The notes: generated by a model not told the origin, from the sequence alone. DNA of 64,000 nucleotides from Akkermansiaceae bacterium (GCA_903919975.1 CAIXKE010000014.1:164217-228216), one strand, 5' to 3'. Numbered from the stretch's first letter, positions 37,771-46,554 are shown. A program made the numbers and translations.

Positions 37771-39217
37771 GGCTGGCAATTCAATTGAACATATCTATCA
37801 ATTTAAAGAAGTCTATGAGGGCGGCGGCATGGGTATGGTTTACCGCGCTCACCACATTGCATGGGATATTGATGTCGCGATTAAGCACCCGCGCCCTAAT
37901 TTTTTAAAGTCACAATCTCAAATCGATGAATTTAAGGTTGAATGCTCAACTTGGGCAGCAATTGGCTTGGATCCCTATATTGCGACTTGCTACTATAGTC
38001 TGGAAATTGAAGGGATGCCCTGTGTAGTGGCAGAATTCATGCCTGGGGGAAGCCTTCAGGACTCCATCCAGCGTAAAGATCTCTATCGAAACGACGAGGA
38101 TGAATCTTTGGCTCGCATATTGACGATAGCCGCATCGTCAGCTTGGGGTTTGTCTAGAGCACATTGGGCTCGATTGATTCATTGCGACATAAAACCCGGC
38201 AACATGCTTTTGTCAGAACATGGGACCGCCAAGATTGCAGACTTCGGTTTGGCCGTAGCATTTCGCCCATCCAAGCCCGATGCCAAGGCCGCTGGATTGA
38301 CGGTGGCATTCGCGTCGCCCGAACAAATCCGGGGCGAACCGCTGACTCCGGCATCCGATGTCTGGAGTTGGGCAGCGTCCATGCTGGTCATGTTCAACGG
38401 TGGTGTGACTTGGGAAAACGGCGCGGCCTGTGGCGCGGTGCTTGCGGAATTTATGAACGAGGGCGGGAAGGCCTACCGAATTCCACCGATACCAGCGTCG
38501 ATCGCTACGCTGCTCGGTGAATGCTTCCGGTTCACACCAGATGCGCGAATTTCGGATTTTGACCAAATCGCGGAGAGAGTCTGTCAGTGTTACGAGGAGC
38601 TTTTTGAAGAACCCTGTCCCGCCAGCAAACCGGACCTCGAATTGATTTCTGCCGACTCCTTAAACAATCGTTCGGTTTCCCGATTCGATCTCGGAGATCT
38701 TCTGGAAGTGCATCGATTGTTGGATGACGCACTGTCGGTCGATCCACTCCATCCCGAGGCAAACTTCAATTCAGCTCTGCTCGAATACACTGCGAGCGGA
38801 AAATATCACACAACGTTTCTAGATCAATTGGCACAGGCGGCCAAATTCGATCTCGGTGAGTATCGGCCTTATCTCTATCTCGCGTGCCTATTGAACGCCG
38901 ACCAACGGATGCAAGAAGCATTGGATTGCTACGCGAAGGCTCGCGGAATCGCAGCAGCGCATGAGGTCCCTGAAATTCAACGATTGTGGGACCTCAGTAA
39001 TCAACGAAAACTAAATCCGATTCTGGCCCCTCCAATCTCAGGCGAGGATTTTTCGCACGACTCTGCACGGTTCAATCGGCTAATGGCAAAGTCTGAACTA
39101 GCGATCCGTGAGCAACGCTTGGATGACGCACGTCGGTATTTGCTCATGAGCGGGGATATTCCGGGTTTTGCGAGGCATCCAAAGAGAAGACGTTTACTCC
39201 AACAAATCGAAGTATGA
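37760..39217 (+). CDS. Serine/threonine kinase-TPR fusion protein
   Basis: 485 residues. The kinase domain (~12-275) shows GGGMGMVYRAH (G loop), VAIKHP (Lys), IHCDIKPGNMLL, where the usual HRD is HCD, IADFGLA (DFG) and FASPEQIRGEPL. The Cys in place of the catalytic-loop Arg removes the residue used by RD kinases for activation-loop control, so it may be constitutively active or differently regulated. Residues ~290-485 form TPR-like repeats (DLLEVHRLLDDALSVDPLHP, ALDCYAKARGIAAAHE). Its start lies inside the paralog-2 gene, and its stop overlaps the next start by ATGA, implying coupled translation. Confidence 0.85.
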   Translation: MIFRAGNSIEHIYQFKEVYEGGGMGMVYRAHHIAWDIDVAIKHPRPNFLKSQSQIDEFKVECSTWAAIGLDPYIATCYYSLEIEGMPCVVAEFMPGGSLQDSIQRKDLYRNDEDESLARILTIAASSAWGLSRAHWARLIHCDIKPGNMLLSEHGTAKIADFGLAVAFRPSKPDAKAAGLTVAFASPEQIRGEPLTPASDVWSWAASMLVMFNGGVTWENGAACGAVLAEFMNEGGKAYRIPPIPASIATLLGECFRFTPDARISDFDQIAERVCQCYEELFEEPCPASKPDLELISADSLNNRSVSRFDLGDLLEVHRLLDDALSVDPLHPEANFNSALLEYTASGKYHTTFLDQLAQAAKFDLGEYRPYLYLACLLNADQRMQEALDCYAKARGIAAAHEVPEIQRLWDLSNQRKLNPILAPPISGEDFSHDSARFNRLMAKSELAIREQRLDDARRYLLMSGDIPGFARHPKRRRLLQQIEV

Positions 39218-39822
39218 GCATTGATAACGTTGAGCCCTGTGACAGGCCGAGCGCCAGTGATCGAAAGCGCTGGTGGTTACTTTGCTATGCATACACATCG
39301 ATGGAAAAAGCCATCAAATGCTGTCAAATGATCCAGATCATGTGCCCTAACAACAGTCATCCACTTTTTGAGCCTTTGATCTTGGCTATACATGCTTATT
39401 ACGCCCGACCGTTTAAGCCAAACAATGTAGTGGGTAAATTGTCCAAGGAAATGGTGCCTGATGGGCTCGTTGGAATCCATGATTGCTTGATACATTTTCG
39501 CGATGGAGTTTTTTGTCACACTGACGCAGGGAATTCATCAGCGGCAAATCGACCAATGCATGATTTGGTCTATTCGCAGCACCAAAGCATAAGTGAGTTT
39601 TCAACATCAAATCCTCTGCCGGACATTGCTGCCTATAGCGACTTTGAGGCACACTGCATGGCAATGGCAGTGATTTTTCGGTCAAAGATCATTGTATTTG
39701 AGAAAATATACAGTCACTGCCTGCCAACTCAAGAAGGGGACTTTTTAATGACGCTGCATGATTCTGCGGATCTGTTCATTCCACATACTTTGCCAACACG
39801 GGGGATTCTTCATTATCCATGA
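39214..39822 (+). CDS. Small hypothetical protein between kinase and Clp genes
   Basis: 202 residues, overlapping both neighbours by four bases, so its product is probably made in step with them. No family recognised. Mostly helical with clustered Cys/His (YTSMEKAIKCCQMIQIMCPN, HDCLIHFRDGVFCHTDAG). The FRDGVFCHTD motif after a helix resembles the R/H end of HEPN-like folds, but I would not assign it. A role as adaptor between kinase and unfoldase is suggested by position only. Confidence 0.6.
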   Translation: MSIDNVEPCDRPSASDRKRWWLLCYAYTSMEKAIKCCQMIQIMCPNNSHPLFEPLILAIHAYYARPFKPNNVVGKLSKEMVPDGLVGIHDCLIHFRDGVFCHTDAGNSSAANRPMHDLVYSQHQSISEFSTSNPLPDIAAYSDFEAHCMAMAVIFRSKIIVFEKIYSHCLPTQEGDFLMTLHDSADLFIPHTLPTRGILHYP

Positions 39823-42161
39823 CATCCCCTTCCATTGACATCATTTGGAGCCTCTCCGAGGCGGAGGCCGCGCATGCAGGTTTCTCCGAGATCGGGCTCG
39901 AGCACTTTTGGGTGGGCGTTTGCAAAGCGGTCGAGGTGTCGCTTTCCGAGTTACTCAAAGCAGGTAGTACCGAGCTACAAGCGATGGAAGATCAGGTTGA
40001 CGCGGATTTTCTTGAAGTGCGGGAGGCGTTTTCCGGAGTCGGAGTTTCGCCGAAGCAGTTGCGCCGCTCAATCCGAGCGGGATTGGGCAAAGAGACCGGG
40101 GCCGCGGGCAGGCCGCTTCATCGGAGCATGGCGTTGCGCAAGGTTTTTAAGACCGCCGCTTCAGTGGCGAGGGACGATGAAGTTCGCCTGCGACCCATGC
40201 ACTTGATCGCAGCATTAACCGAGCAGGCGCTGCCCGTGCTGGATGAGGCTTTGATCCGGCTTGGCCATGAGCCGGATGAGATAATGCGTGGCCTTTTCCG
40301 GTGGTTTGCCGAGCGCAGGCCTGAAATTCCCGCAAGAGAGCACAAAAAGGTAAAGGAGAACGCGGTGCCGTCAGCCCTGAAACGCTTCGGACGGGATTTG
40401 ACAGAGTTGGCGGCACAGGGTGCATTGCCGCCTTTGATCGGACGCCGGACGGAGATGTTAAAAATAACCCAGATTCTTCTGCAAAGCCGGAAGAATAATT
40501 TGATTCTCGTGGGAGAACCGGGCGTAGGTAAGACCGGGATTGTTGAGGGTTTTGCGCAGTTGCTGGCGGAGGCCAAATTGCCGGAAGAATTGGGTCGGCC
40601 AGCAGTGATCGAAATTTCCATGACATCGCTAGTGGCGGGAACAAAATACCGGGGAGAGTTCGAAGAACGCTTGGAAGCGGTGGTGAAGGAAGCGTCGCAA
40701 GAACCCAGGCCGATTCTTTTCATTGATGAAATTCACCTACTGCTTGGGGCTGGTTCCGCCAGCGGCAGCATGGACGCGGCGAACATCCTCAAGCCCGCGC
40801 TGGCGCGTGGCTCGATACGGGTCATCGGCGCAACGACGATACGGGAATACCGCCAGACCATCGAGAAGGACGGCGCATTGGAGCGGCGGTTCCAAGCGGT
40901 GAGGATCGAGGAACCAAGTGCGGATGAAGCGGTGGCCATCCTGCTGGCGCTGCGGCCGCGATTAGAAGAACATCACGGCGTTGCTCTGGAAGAATCGGCA
41001 CTGCGGGCGGCAGTGGAGTGGTCCATCCGGTATCTGCCTGATTTTCGCCTGCCGGACAAGGCGCTGGACCTAGTCGATCAGGCTTGTGCGGCAGCGAGAT
41101 TTCAAACGCTAACACCAGGGAATCGTGCTGACTTTTCGGCTATCGGGCGCGATGAAATCGCAATGGCAGTGGCCGCACGGTGTGGTATTCCGGTGGGAAC
41201 TCTGACGGCGGATGAGGGTGCGCGATTAATGGCGTTGGAAGGTGATCTTGGAAATCGTGTGAAAGGGCAGCCGGAAGCGATCTCGGCCGTAGCGGAAGCC
41301 GTACGCTTGGCCCGGGCGGGATTAAAAAAGCCGAATCGGCCAATGGGCGTGTTTTTATTCGTCGGCCCCAGTGGCACCGGCAAAACCGAGCTGGCCAAGG
41401 CGCTGGCAGAGAATTTGTTTCACGACGAGCGACGTTTGATCCGCTTCGACATGTCCGAGTTCATGGAAGAGCACAGCGTGGCCAAATTGATAGGAGCTCC
41501 GCCGGGATATGTCGGCCACAACGAAGGCGGCCAACTCAGCGATGCGATCCGCACGCATCCATTCAGTGTGGTGCTTTTCGACGAGATTGAAAAAGCTCAT
41601 CCAAAGGTATTGGATTTGTTTCTCCAGATTTTTGATGAAGGCACGCTGACCGATGCACAGGGCAGGAAATGTGACTTCCGGGAGTCGATGATTATTTTGA
41701 CGAGTAATTTGGGGAGTGGGGTGGTGAAGAAGAGAAGGATGGGGTTCTGGATGGAAGAGGAAGAAGGCGGCGGGCAGGATGCTCGCGCCACGGTCGAAGA
41801 GGCGATTCGAAGACACTTCCGGCCGGAGTTGGTGAATCGGCTGACGAAGATTGTGCCTTTCAAACCGCTGGGAATGGAGACGGTCCGGGAGATTCTCGGG
41901 AAGCTGATGGCTGAATTCAACAGTCGTCTGGCCGATCGAAGGATTGCCGTCAAACTCGGCGAGGATGCGGAGAAATTCATATTGAATGAAGGATTCAGCG
42001 AAGAATACGGAGCGAGAAACCTAGAGCGGGTGATAGATCGTTTGATAGGATCCTTAGTTGCTGAAGCCCTTGTAAAAAGAGATGTCATCGAAGGCGAAGA
42101 AGCTACAATTATTCTGATAGATGGCCGGTTTCAAATGAGCAAATCAACATTATCAAATTGA
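39819..42161 (+). CDS. ClpA/ClpB-type AAA+ unfoldase
   Basis: 780 residues. An N-terminal Clp-R-like domain of ~170 residues (AAHAGFSEIGLEHFWVGVCK...) is followed by two AAA+ modules. D1 has GEPGVGKTGIVEGFAQ (~232) and ILFIDEIHLLLGAG (~298). D2 has FVGPSGTGKTELAKALAE (~516), then VVLFDEIEKAHPKVLD (Walker B) and the arginine-rich C-terminal domain EYGARNLERVIDRLIGSL. Shorter than ClpB (~860 residues) because the middle coiled-coil propeller is absent, as in ClpA/ClpC-type proteins. No ClpP gene is nearby. Last gene of the operon: an unfoldase that kinases may regulate, as in conflict systems coupling Clp proteins to kinases. Confidence 0.88.
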   Translation: MTSPSIDIIWSLSEAEAAHAGFSEIGLEHFWVGVCKAVEVSLSELLKAGSTELQAMEDQVDADFLEVREAFSGVGVSPKQLRRSIRAGLGKETGAAGRPLHRSMALRKVFKTAASVARDDEVRLRPMHLIAALTEQALPVLDEALIRLGHEPDEIMRGLFRWFAERRPEIPAREHKKVKENAVPSALKRFGRDLTELAAQGALPPLIGRRTEMLKITQILLQSRKNNLILVGEPGVGKTGIVEGFAQLLAEAKLPEELGRPAVIEISMTSLVAGTKYRGEFEERLEAVVKEASQEPRPILFIDEIHLLLGAGSASGSMDAANILKPALARGSIRVIGATTIREYRQTIEKDGALERRFQAVRIEEPSADEAVAILLALRPRLEEHHGVALEESALRAAVEWSIRYLPDFRLPDKALDLVDQACAAARFQTLTPGNRADFSAIGRDEIAMAVAARCGIPVGTLTADEGARLMALEGDLGNRVKGQPEAISAVAEAVRLARAGLKKPNRPMGVFLFVGPSGTGKTELAKALAENLFHDERRLIRFDMSEFMEEHSVAKLIGAPPGYVGHNEGGQLSDAIRTHPFSVVLFDEIEKAHPKVLDLFLQIFDEGTLTDAQGRKCDFRESMIILTSNLGSGVVKKRRMGFWMEEEEGGGQDARATVEEAIRRHFRPELVNRLTKIVPFKPLGMETVREILGKLMAEFNSRLADRRIAVKLGEDAEKFILNEGFSEEYGARNLERVIDRLIGSLVAEALVKRDVIEGEEATIILIDGRFQMSKSTLSN

Positions 42162-42193
42162 CATAAGAATAATTTTGTGTAGTAATATTTAAC

Positions 42194-42483
42194 ATGAAAA
42201 AGAATTCAATCGCGGCATTTTTTTGTTAGTTTGTCTTGTCGTCACGGCCTCCGGATTTGATGATCGTTGGGAACAAGATAGGCGGCAAAGGGATTTGGAA
42301 ATGCGACAACAGGAGTTGGAGCGTCGTCAGCGTGAGCAACAACGGGATCAGGAATGGCGGCAACAGGAATTGGAACGCCGCCAGCGCCAACAGCAACAGG
42401 AGCAGGAATGGAAGCAACAGGAGTTGGAGCGTCGTCAGCGCGATCAGGAACGGCGACAGAGACAACAAGAGTGGAATCGATAA
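42194..42483 (+). pseudogene. Exported Gln/Arg/Glu-repeat coiled-coil protein, frameshifted
   Basis: The ATG at 42194 starts MKKNSIAAFF and runs into a TAG. With one additional T in the T7 run at 42218-42224 the frame continues into LLVCLVVTASGFDDRWEQ, a normal signal peptide. It then reads ~65 residues of a charged repeat (QQELERRQR units of 9-14 residues, ending NR). The mature part would be a single long coiled coil. As read, the gene is broken by a single-base loss. It sits 30 bp after the Clp gene. Confidence 0.5.
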
Positions 42484-42505
42484 GCTGGCAGAAAGAGTTC
42501 CCTGA

Positions 42506-42700
42506 TGCCGGAAAATTCCCCTACCGCTTCGATCCCAAGCGCGACCCCATTGACATCATTCTAAACGAAAACCCCGTCCCCATCCGCGACCGAATGCCGG
42601 GACTGGAAAAAACCTCGCCGCCGTCATCGACAAAGCCCTCGTTCGCAATCCCAAAGCCCGCTATCCCGATGCCGAAAAACTGATCACTGCCATTAGCTGA
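42506..42700 (+). pseudogene. C-terminal fragment of the FHA-kinase, frameshifted
   Basis: Nucleotide and protein copy of the end of the FHA-kinase gene: FPYRFDPKRDPIDIILNENP and PIRDRMPGL match 34366-34449 almost exactly. The frame breaks at an A6 run (42607-42612); one more A restores AVIDKALVRNPKARYPDAEK and the stop at 42700. Just after it (42714-42746) is PQVDDFPPSP plus a stop, the same ending as the sigma factor (PQVDDFSSRP). The locus is therefore a degraded copy of the beginning of the kinase-Clp operon. Confidence 0.7.
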
Positions 42701-42809
42701 ATTAATTCCGCTACCCCAAGTTGACGATTTCCCGCCTAGTCCGTAATCACCCATTAGAAGCACTCAGCATTCTTCCACTCACGATCCAACCACCGCCCTT
42801 CTCAATTCA

Positions 42810-44327
42810 ATGAACCAAGAGCCTCTGCCAATCTGCCTGAACAAAAAATCAGGTGGCAACTTTTTCGATGAAATCGTAATCGGCCGCTTCACCCGCATAT
42901 CCTTTCACCGAACTCTACGAATTCCTGAAGATGGCCGTGAATATCCTCTTCCAGCAGGGCTTGGCAGATTTCCGATTCATCGAGTAGAGGACTACACAGA
43001 CAAGGTTCCAGTGGAATGGCTCCGACAAGGAGGATTTTTCATTCCTTTGTATCAAAAAGAGGCGCTTTTCCTTCAATTTGAAGGACCCATTTGGCATCCA
43101 ACCATTGCCAAGGTTTGCGTAGGAAAAATAAATGCCATTTCGGGTAAACAATATTCGGAAAATCTATCACCGAATCATCAAGATTATCTTGTGATTCCTC
43201 ATCAAAAGTGGCTAGATGGAATTTGCTCGGGCGATGGCTTGGTAAAGCAATTTGTTGCGATGCCGCTTGGCCAAGGATTTACCATCGAAGCACAGGTTAC
43301 CGATGAGGAAAGGTTTGGAGGATTTCAAATCGTTGTTTGTGGAGCCACTACGGGCAAATTTAATGAGAGAAATCCAAGTTCAGATTATTTGATTATGGCG
43401 GCCGAATCTAATAAGAATAGTACAATTCTCTATTCTCCTTCTGGGCCACTATGGTTTGATAGAGAACCCGATACATCTATGGGAATCGCAGCAGGCGGCA
43501 GCATCAAACAGCAAATCCATAAAGACACATACGGCATAGATTCGTGGGACATAACTAAAAGACGTGGACTCACCGTTCACTTGGTAAACAGTGCCGCTTT
43601 CAAGTTGATCACCGGCTACGATCCTCCCGATTCTCCGATCACTGTCGATGAGTATGAAAAGGCAAAAATTCCATGGTATTCGCATTATGACGATAATATT
43701 CAGGCTGTCAAGTCGCCAACCATTTTCAAACGTATTATGTCTATTTCTTCGATAGAAAAAAATCGTGGATTAATGTTCGGAAGCGAGAAAAAACAGCGGG
43801 CTATTGCAATCAAAACCATTCATAAAATAAAAACACCAAGCATTGAAGAGGCTACAGAGAATTACCGAAAAAACGCATACTGGTATCATTCAAAAAATCT
43901 TTGGAATCAGGCAATAACAAACATTAGTCAAGTTATTGATTTGGACTTTGATGTTCGAGCTGATGATTTTGCATTGAGAAGCAGTTGTAATTATTATTTA
44001 GGACGCTTCAAGGAAGGATTTATCGATGGATCGCTAGGTTTGAAAAGAGATGAATTCTGTGTGCCAGCGCTGACTTGGCGTGCATATTGCAATAAATCTC
44101 TTGGAAAACATGAAGAGCTTTCTGAAGATGCGGAGGAATTGTCAAAGATAGCCGGGACGGAACTAATAGTTCTAGAGTTGAAAGCGGAGGCAGCTTTACT
44201 TTCAAAAAATTACGATCAGGCTATAAGCAACGCTCTTTTGTTAAAGAAAATGAATCCTCGTCACATGCGCGCTGCGCAAATCATTGTGGAAGCTCACACA
44301 CAAAAGTCTATGCATCACAATGAATGA
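42810..44327 (+). CDS. Large conserved protein, paralog 3, in duplicated block
   Basis: 505 residues, intact, AT-rich. Same core as the 34564 and 36154 proteins: FHRTLRIPEDGREYPLPAGL, FFIPLYQKEALFLQF, WHPTIAKVCVGKINAISGK, FVAMPLGQGFTIEAQVTDE, followed by the TPR-like C-terminus. Homopolymer runs of six or seven A in this gene are all in frame, in contrast to the broken neighbours. It is flanked by kinase fragments (42506 and 44320), so it is the surviving gene of a second copy of the operon. The copy may be kept because it is useful alone or as an immunity partner. Confidence 0.75.
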   Translation: MNQEPLPICLNKKSGGNFFDEIVIGRFTRISFHRTLRIPEDGREYPLPAGLGRFPIHRVEDYTDKVPVEWLRQGGFFIPLYQKEALFLQFEGPIWHPTIAKVCVGKINAISGKQYSENLSPNHQDYLVIPHQKWLDGICSGDGLVKQFVAMPLGQGFTIEAQVTDEERFGGFQIVVCGATTGKFNERNPSSDYLIMAAESNKNSTILYSPSGPLWFDREPDTSMGIAAGGSIKQQIHKDTYGIDSWDITKRRGLTVHLVNSAAFKLITGYDPPDSPITVDEYEKAKIPWYSHYDDNIQAVKSPTIFKRIMSISSIEKNRGLMFGSEKKQRAIAIKTIHKIKTPSIEEATENYRKNAYWYHSKNLWNQAITNISQVIDLDFDVRADDFALRSSCNYYLGRFKEGFIDGSLGLKRDEFCVPALTWRAYCNKSLGKHEELSEDAEELSKIAGTELIVLELKAEAALLSKNYDQAISNALLLKKMNPRHMRAAQIIVEAHTQKSMHHNE

Positions 44328-44815
44328 AATCGCAAAAATTGAAGAAGGGTGTCAGATTCAAGGCCTATACACGATAAAAGAATGCTTAGGCAGTGGAGGA
44401 ATTGGAATTGTTCACCGGGCGAAACATGCAGTGTGGGAAATCGATCTTGCGATTAAACGTCCCCTTGCAAAGTTTTTGAAATACAGTCACCAACTTGAAA
44501 ATTTTTTCAATCCGAGTGCAAAACATGGGCAGGTCTAGGTTTGGCCCCATACATTGTCACCTGCTTCTACAGCAGTAAGATTGACGGAATTCCTTACGTG
44601 TTAGCTGAATTTTTACCTAGTGGCAGTCTACAGGATGCGATACAAAAAAAGAGATTTACCCAGACAATGAAACCGAATGCTTGTCACGCCTACTCACCAT
44701 TGCCGCATCAAGCTCGTGGGGCTTGATGCGAGCCCATCGAGCACGTTTGGTTCACTGTGACATCAAGCCGGGGAACATGCTTTTGACCGAGTATGGAACG
44801 GCAAAGATCGCCTCC
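44320..44815 (+). pseudogene. Truncated, frameshifted kinase (copy of 37760 type)
   Basis: The ATG at 44320 overlaps the paralog-3 stop. Protein segments IKECLGSGGIGIVHRAKHA, then after a frame change APYIVTCFYSSKIDGIPYVL and SGSLQDAIQKK, then after another RLLTIAASSSWGL and VHCDIKPGNMLLTEYGTAKI follow the 37760 kinase exactly in order. The breaks are one missing T in T6 (44502-44507) and one missing A in A7 (44644-44650). After AKI (about 44811) homology ends before DFG, so activity is impossible even if the frame is restored. Confidence 0.75.
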
Positions 44816-45161
44816 TGTTTGACCTCCAAAAATGAGTTTTTCAATCATGAGTGGTGGACCGATGGTAGCGACGTGAATCAGGCCTCCAAGACCGGGGTTT
44901 CCACAATCGCCGGAGTTCTCTAATCTGGCCGGGAAGAGGTTTCTTCCCGCGTCGGCACTGCGTTGCCGCCTCCCATCTCAGCGGGGGAATTCCCCCGCAA
45001 CACCCCAAGATCGAAAAATCTACCGATTCAATCAATTCGTCGGAAAATTCCGCCGGAACTCGGGCAATGACATCCAGACGGATGGTTCGCGAAGCGCTGG
45101 ATGATTGTTGTCAGGCTGGGACGGAACGCTTTCTCGTTCCTACTCCGGGCCTCGCCCAAGG
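44816..45161. other. Non-coding stretch with an 18-bp palindrome
   Basis: 345 bp between the kinase relic and the next small gene. It contains the perfect palindrome GCGGGGGAATTCCCCCGC (44981-44998), a possible terminator stem or protein site, and no supported gene. The kinase homology ends at its left border, so this is the junction of the duplicated block with the next region. Confidence 0.4.
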
Positions 45162-45290
45162 ATGAGTATGGAACAAATCCTCAGCATTTACGCCCTTTAC
45201 GCAACCGGTGATCACGACCTCGCCATCTCCCTGACGGCTAGAGCACTCGCAATGGATGAAACGGTCATCCGCATGGCAGTGGAATCGTAA
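45162..45290 (+). CDS. Small 42-residue protein, member of a pair in this window
   Basis: Starts MSMEQILSIYALYATGD with AAGGA just before the ATG, and ends SLTARALAMDETVIRMAVES. A second peptide at 52910 has the same layout: VINTYTRYEGEDYDLAITLTARVLFLEESSVRQILET (shown here in parts: VINTYTRYEGEDYDLAITLT, then RVLFLEESSVRQILET). The DLAI(S/T)LTAR core is shared. This supports both as real. Helical, possibly a small DNA-binding or regulator peptide. The last 25 bp lie within a 144-bp direct repeat. Confidence 0.5.
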   Translation: MSMEQILSIYALYATGDHDLAISLTARALAMDETVIRMAVES

Positions 45291-45409
45291 TTCCGTCCTG
45301 CCCGCAATTGTTCTGGAGGACCATCCATCAGTGGAGGTCTTGCAGGCCACTCATCAATCATCCAGATGTCCCTGGAAGTCCGATACATGACCCGATATGT
45401 CTCGCCCCG
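45266..45409 (+). repeat. 144-bp direct repeat, left copy
   Basis: Nearly 80% identical to 46530-46673 by eye, equal length. It covers the 3' end of the 42-residue gene, a spacer with GGAGGACCxTCCATCAGTGG, and the first ~15 codons of a phosphoribosyltransferase gene. See the right copy. Confidence 0.75.
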
Positions 45410-45437
45410 GAACGCCTACAAATCATACGAAAAGTAA
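45366..45437 (+). pseudogene. N-terminal fragment of a phosphoribosyltransferase
   Basis: A 23-codon frame beginning MSLEVRYMTRYVSPR matches the start of the intact gene at 46630 (MPLPVRYMIRYVSPR) and then diverges to a stop. It is the truncated end of the left direct-repeat copy. Confidence 0.5.
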
Positions 45438-45486
45438 ATGGACTTCAATACTCCCGAGTGCCCGGCAAATACCACAAAACAAACTC

Positions 45487-45906
45487 ATGCTCGAACCCAA
45501 CCCTGAACTTGAAATGGCTCAATGGTTTCGTCTTCTGAGGAAGCGGGGCCTGAAACTTACACAAAAGGAACTTTCCCTGAAGTGCGGAATTTCCCTTGGA
45601 ACACTCCAACAATTTGAACGAACAGGCAACATTGGCTTACCCGAATTCCTCAGGATCGCTCACGAATTGCATGCGCTGGATCTTTTTCTTTCCCTCGCCC
45701 GAAACGAAGAACCCGTCACCTTTCACAAAATCCAGAAAGACAAAGCAATTTCCCGACTCAAAGACCAGCTTGCACTGGCAAACGGCGAAACCACACCGCA
45801 GGAACTTCGAAAAAAGAACAGCCGAATAACCGGCATCCTCGAAAAACCAAAACGCTGGCGACTAGCTGGCCGGGAAGACTGGATCACCACACAACGGGAA
45901 CCGTGA
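45487..45906 (+). CDS. XRE-family HTH protein (HipB-like)
   Basis: 139 residues from the ATG at 45487 (an earlier ATG at 45397 lies in the direct repeat). The HTH is at ~10-65: AQWFRLLRKRGLKLTQKELS, LKCGISLGTLQQFERTG and LPEFLRIAHELHALDLF. The second part, with a D..L..L helix, is as in HipB-type antitoxins, but no HipA toxin gene is adjacent. The C-terminus is basic (ILEKPKRWRLAGRED). Probably a local transcription regulator, maybe an orphan antitoxin. Confidence 0.75.
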   Translation: MLEPNPELEMAQWFRLLRKRGLKLTQKELSLKCGISLGTLQQFERTGNIGLPEFLRIAHELHALDLFLSLARNEEPVTFHKIQKDKAISRLKDQLALANGETTPQELRKKNSRITGILEKPKRWRLAGREDWITTQREP

Positions 45907-46095
45907 AAATCACAACCAAAAAGAACCCCGAGGGAAAGCCCGGCGGGTAGTTCCATATTCCCTAAAACCCAGAACATCCGAAATCCATTACAGTATCCCG
46001 CTGTGCAGTTTTTGGAGACCGGAGGCGCGAAGATTTTCATGATCCTGCCCAACCGGCTTTCGTCGGATGGGCTTTCATCTTACCTCGAACTCATT

Positions 46096-46554
46096 ATGAG
46101 TGACGTAACCCTTAGCGCGATCCACGTTATCCTTCCGGTGACCGGTCCCTATACCGCCAAGGACCAGGCGAAGTCTGACAAGGCGAATAAGTTCATCGGT
46201 CGAGGAAGCCAGCGGTCGAGCACGGAGAGATACCGGAAGGCCTGGGGATGTCGGGCAAACTGCGGTTCCTATCAGAACACTGATGTGGTTTTCATTTCGG
46301 CCGAAGGCAACCGCGCAGGCGCGCACGAACCCGACTTTGAGGAAATCGGCAGGGCTGTCTCCGCCGGGGCGTGTTTGATCACGGACGACAAGGCAAACCG
46401 ACTACGGGCCTACAACACCGGGGAGCGCAACGTTGCGGATTATCTCGGCCGTAACGGCTACAACGAACATCCATCCGGCGTATGGAGCAAACCTCCAGAG
46501 AATGTTGAATTCACTGATCCAACCGCGACCATCCGCATGGCAGTGGAATCGTAA
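46096..46554 (+). CDS. Hypothetical protein ending in the direct-repeat peptide
   Basis: 152 residues from ATG 46096 (MSDVTLSAIHVILPVTGPYT); upstream in-frame ATG codons (46003, 46039) are less like a start. The core (KFIGRGSQRSSTERYRKAWG, DVVFISAEGNRAG, AVSAGACLITDD) looks like a complete small domain that I have seen as a plasmid/phage hypothetical, function unknown. The last residues IRMAVES are the C-terminus of the 42-residue protein, because the right direct repeat starts inside the gene. The tail was therefore exchanged by recombination. Confidence 0.6.
   Translation: MSDVTLSAIHVILPVTGPYTAKDQAKSDKANKFIGRGSQRSSTERYRKAWGCRANCGSYQNTDVVFISAEGNRAGAHEPDFEEIGRAVSAGACLITDDKANRLRAYNTGERNVADYLGRNGYNEHPSGVWSKPPENVEFTDPTATIRMAVES

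Noticed and set aside
41355..42088. Minus-strand frames inside the Clp gene
   Set aside because: Antisense to conserved AAA+ motifs; no family pattern.
42226..42468. 80-residue Leu-rich minus-strand frame that looks like membrane helices
   Set aside because: It is the complement of the Gln/Arg/Glu codon repeat; Leu/Ala runs are an artefact of CAG/GAG repeats.
44320..44815. Programmed frameshifting in the kinase copy
   Set aside because: Even with frames restored the gene ends before the DFG motif, so an active product is not possible; decay explains it better.
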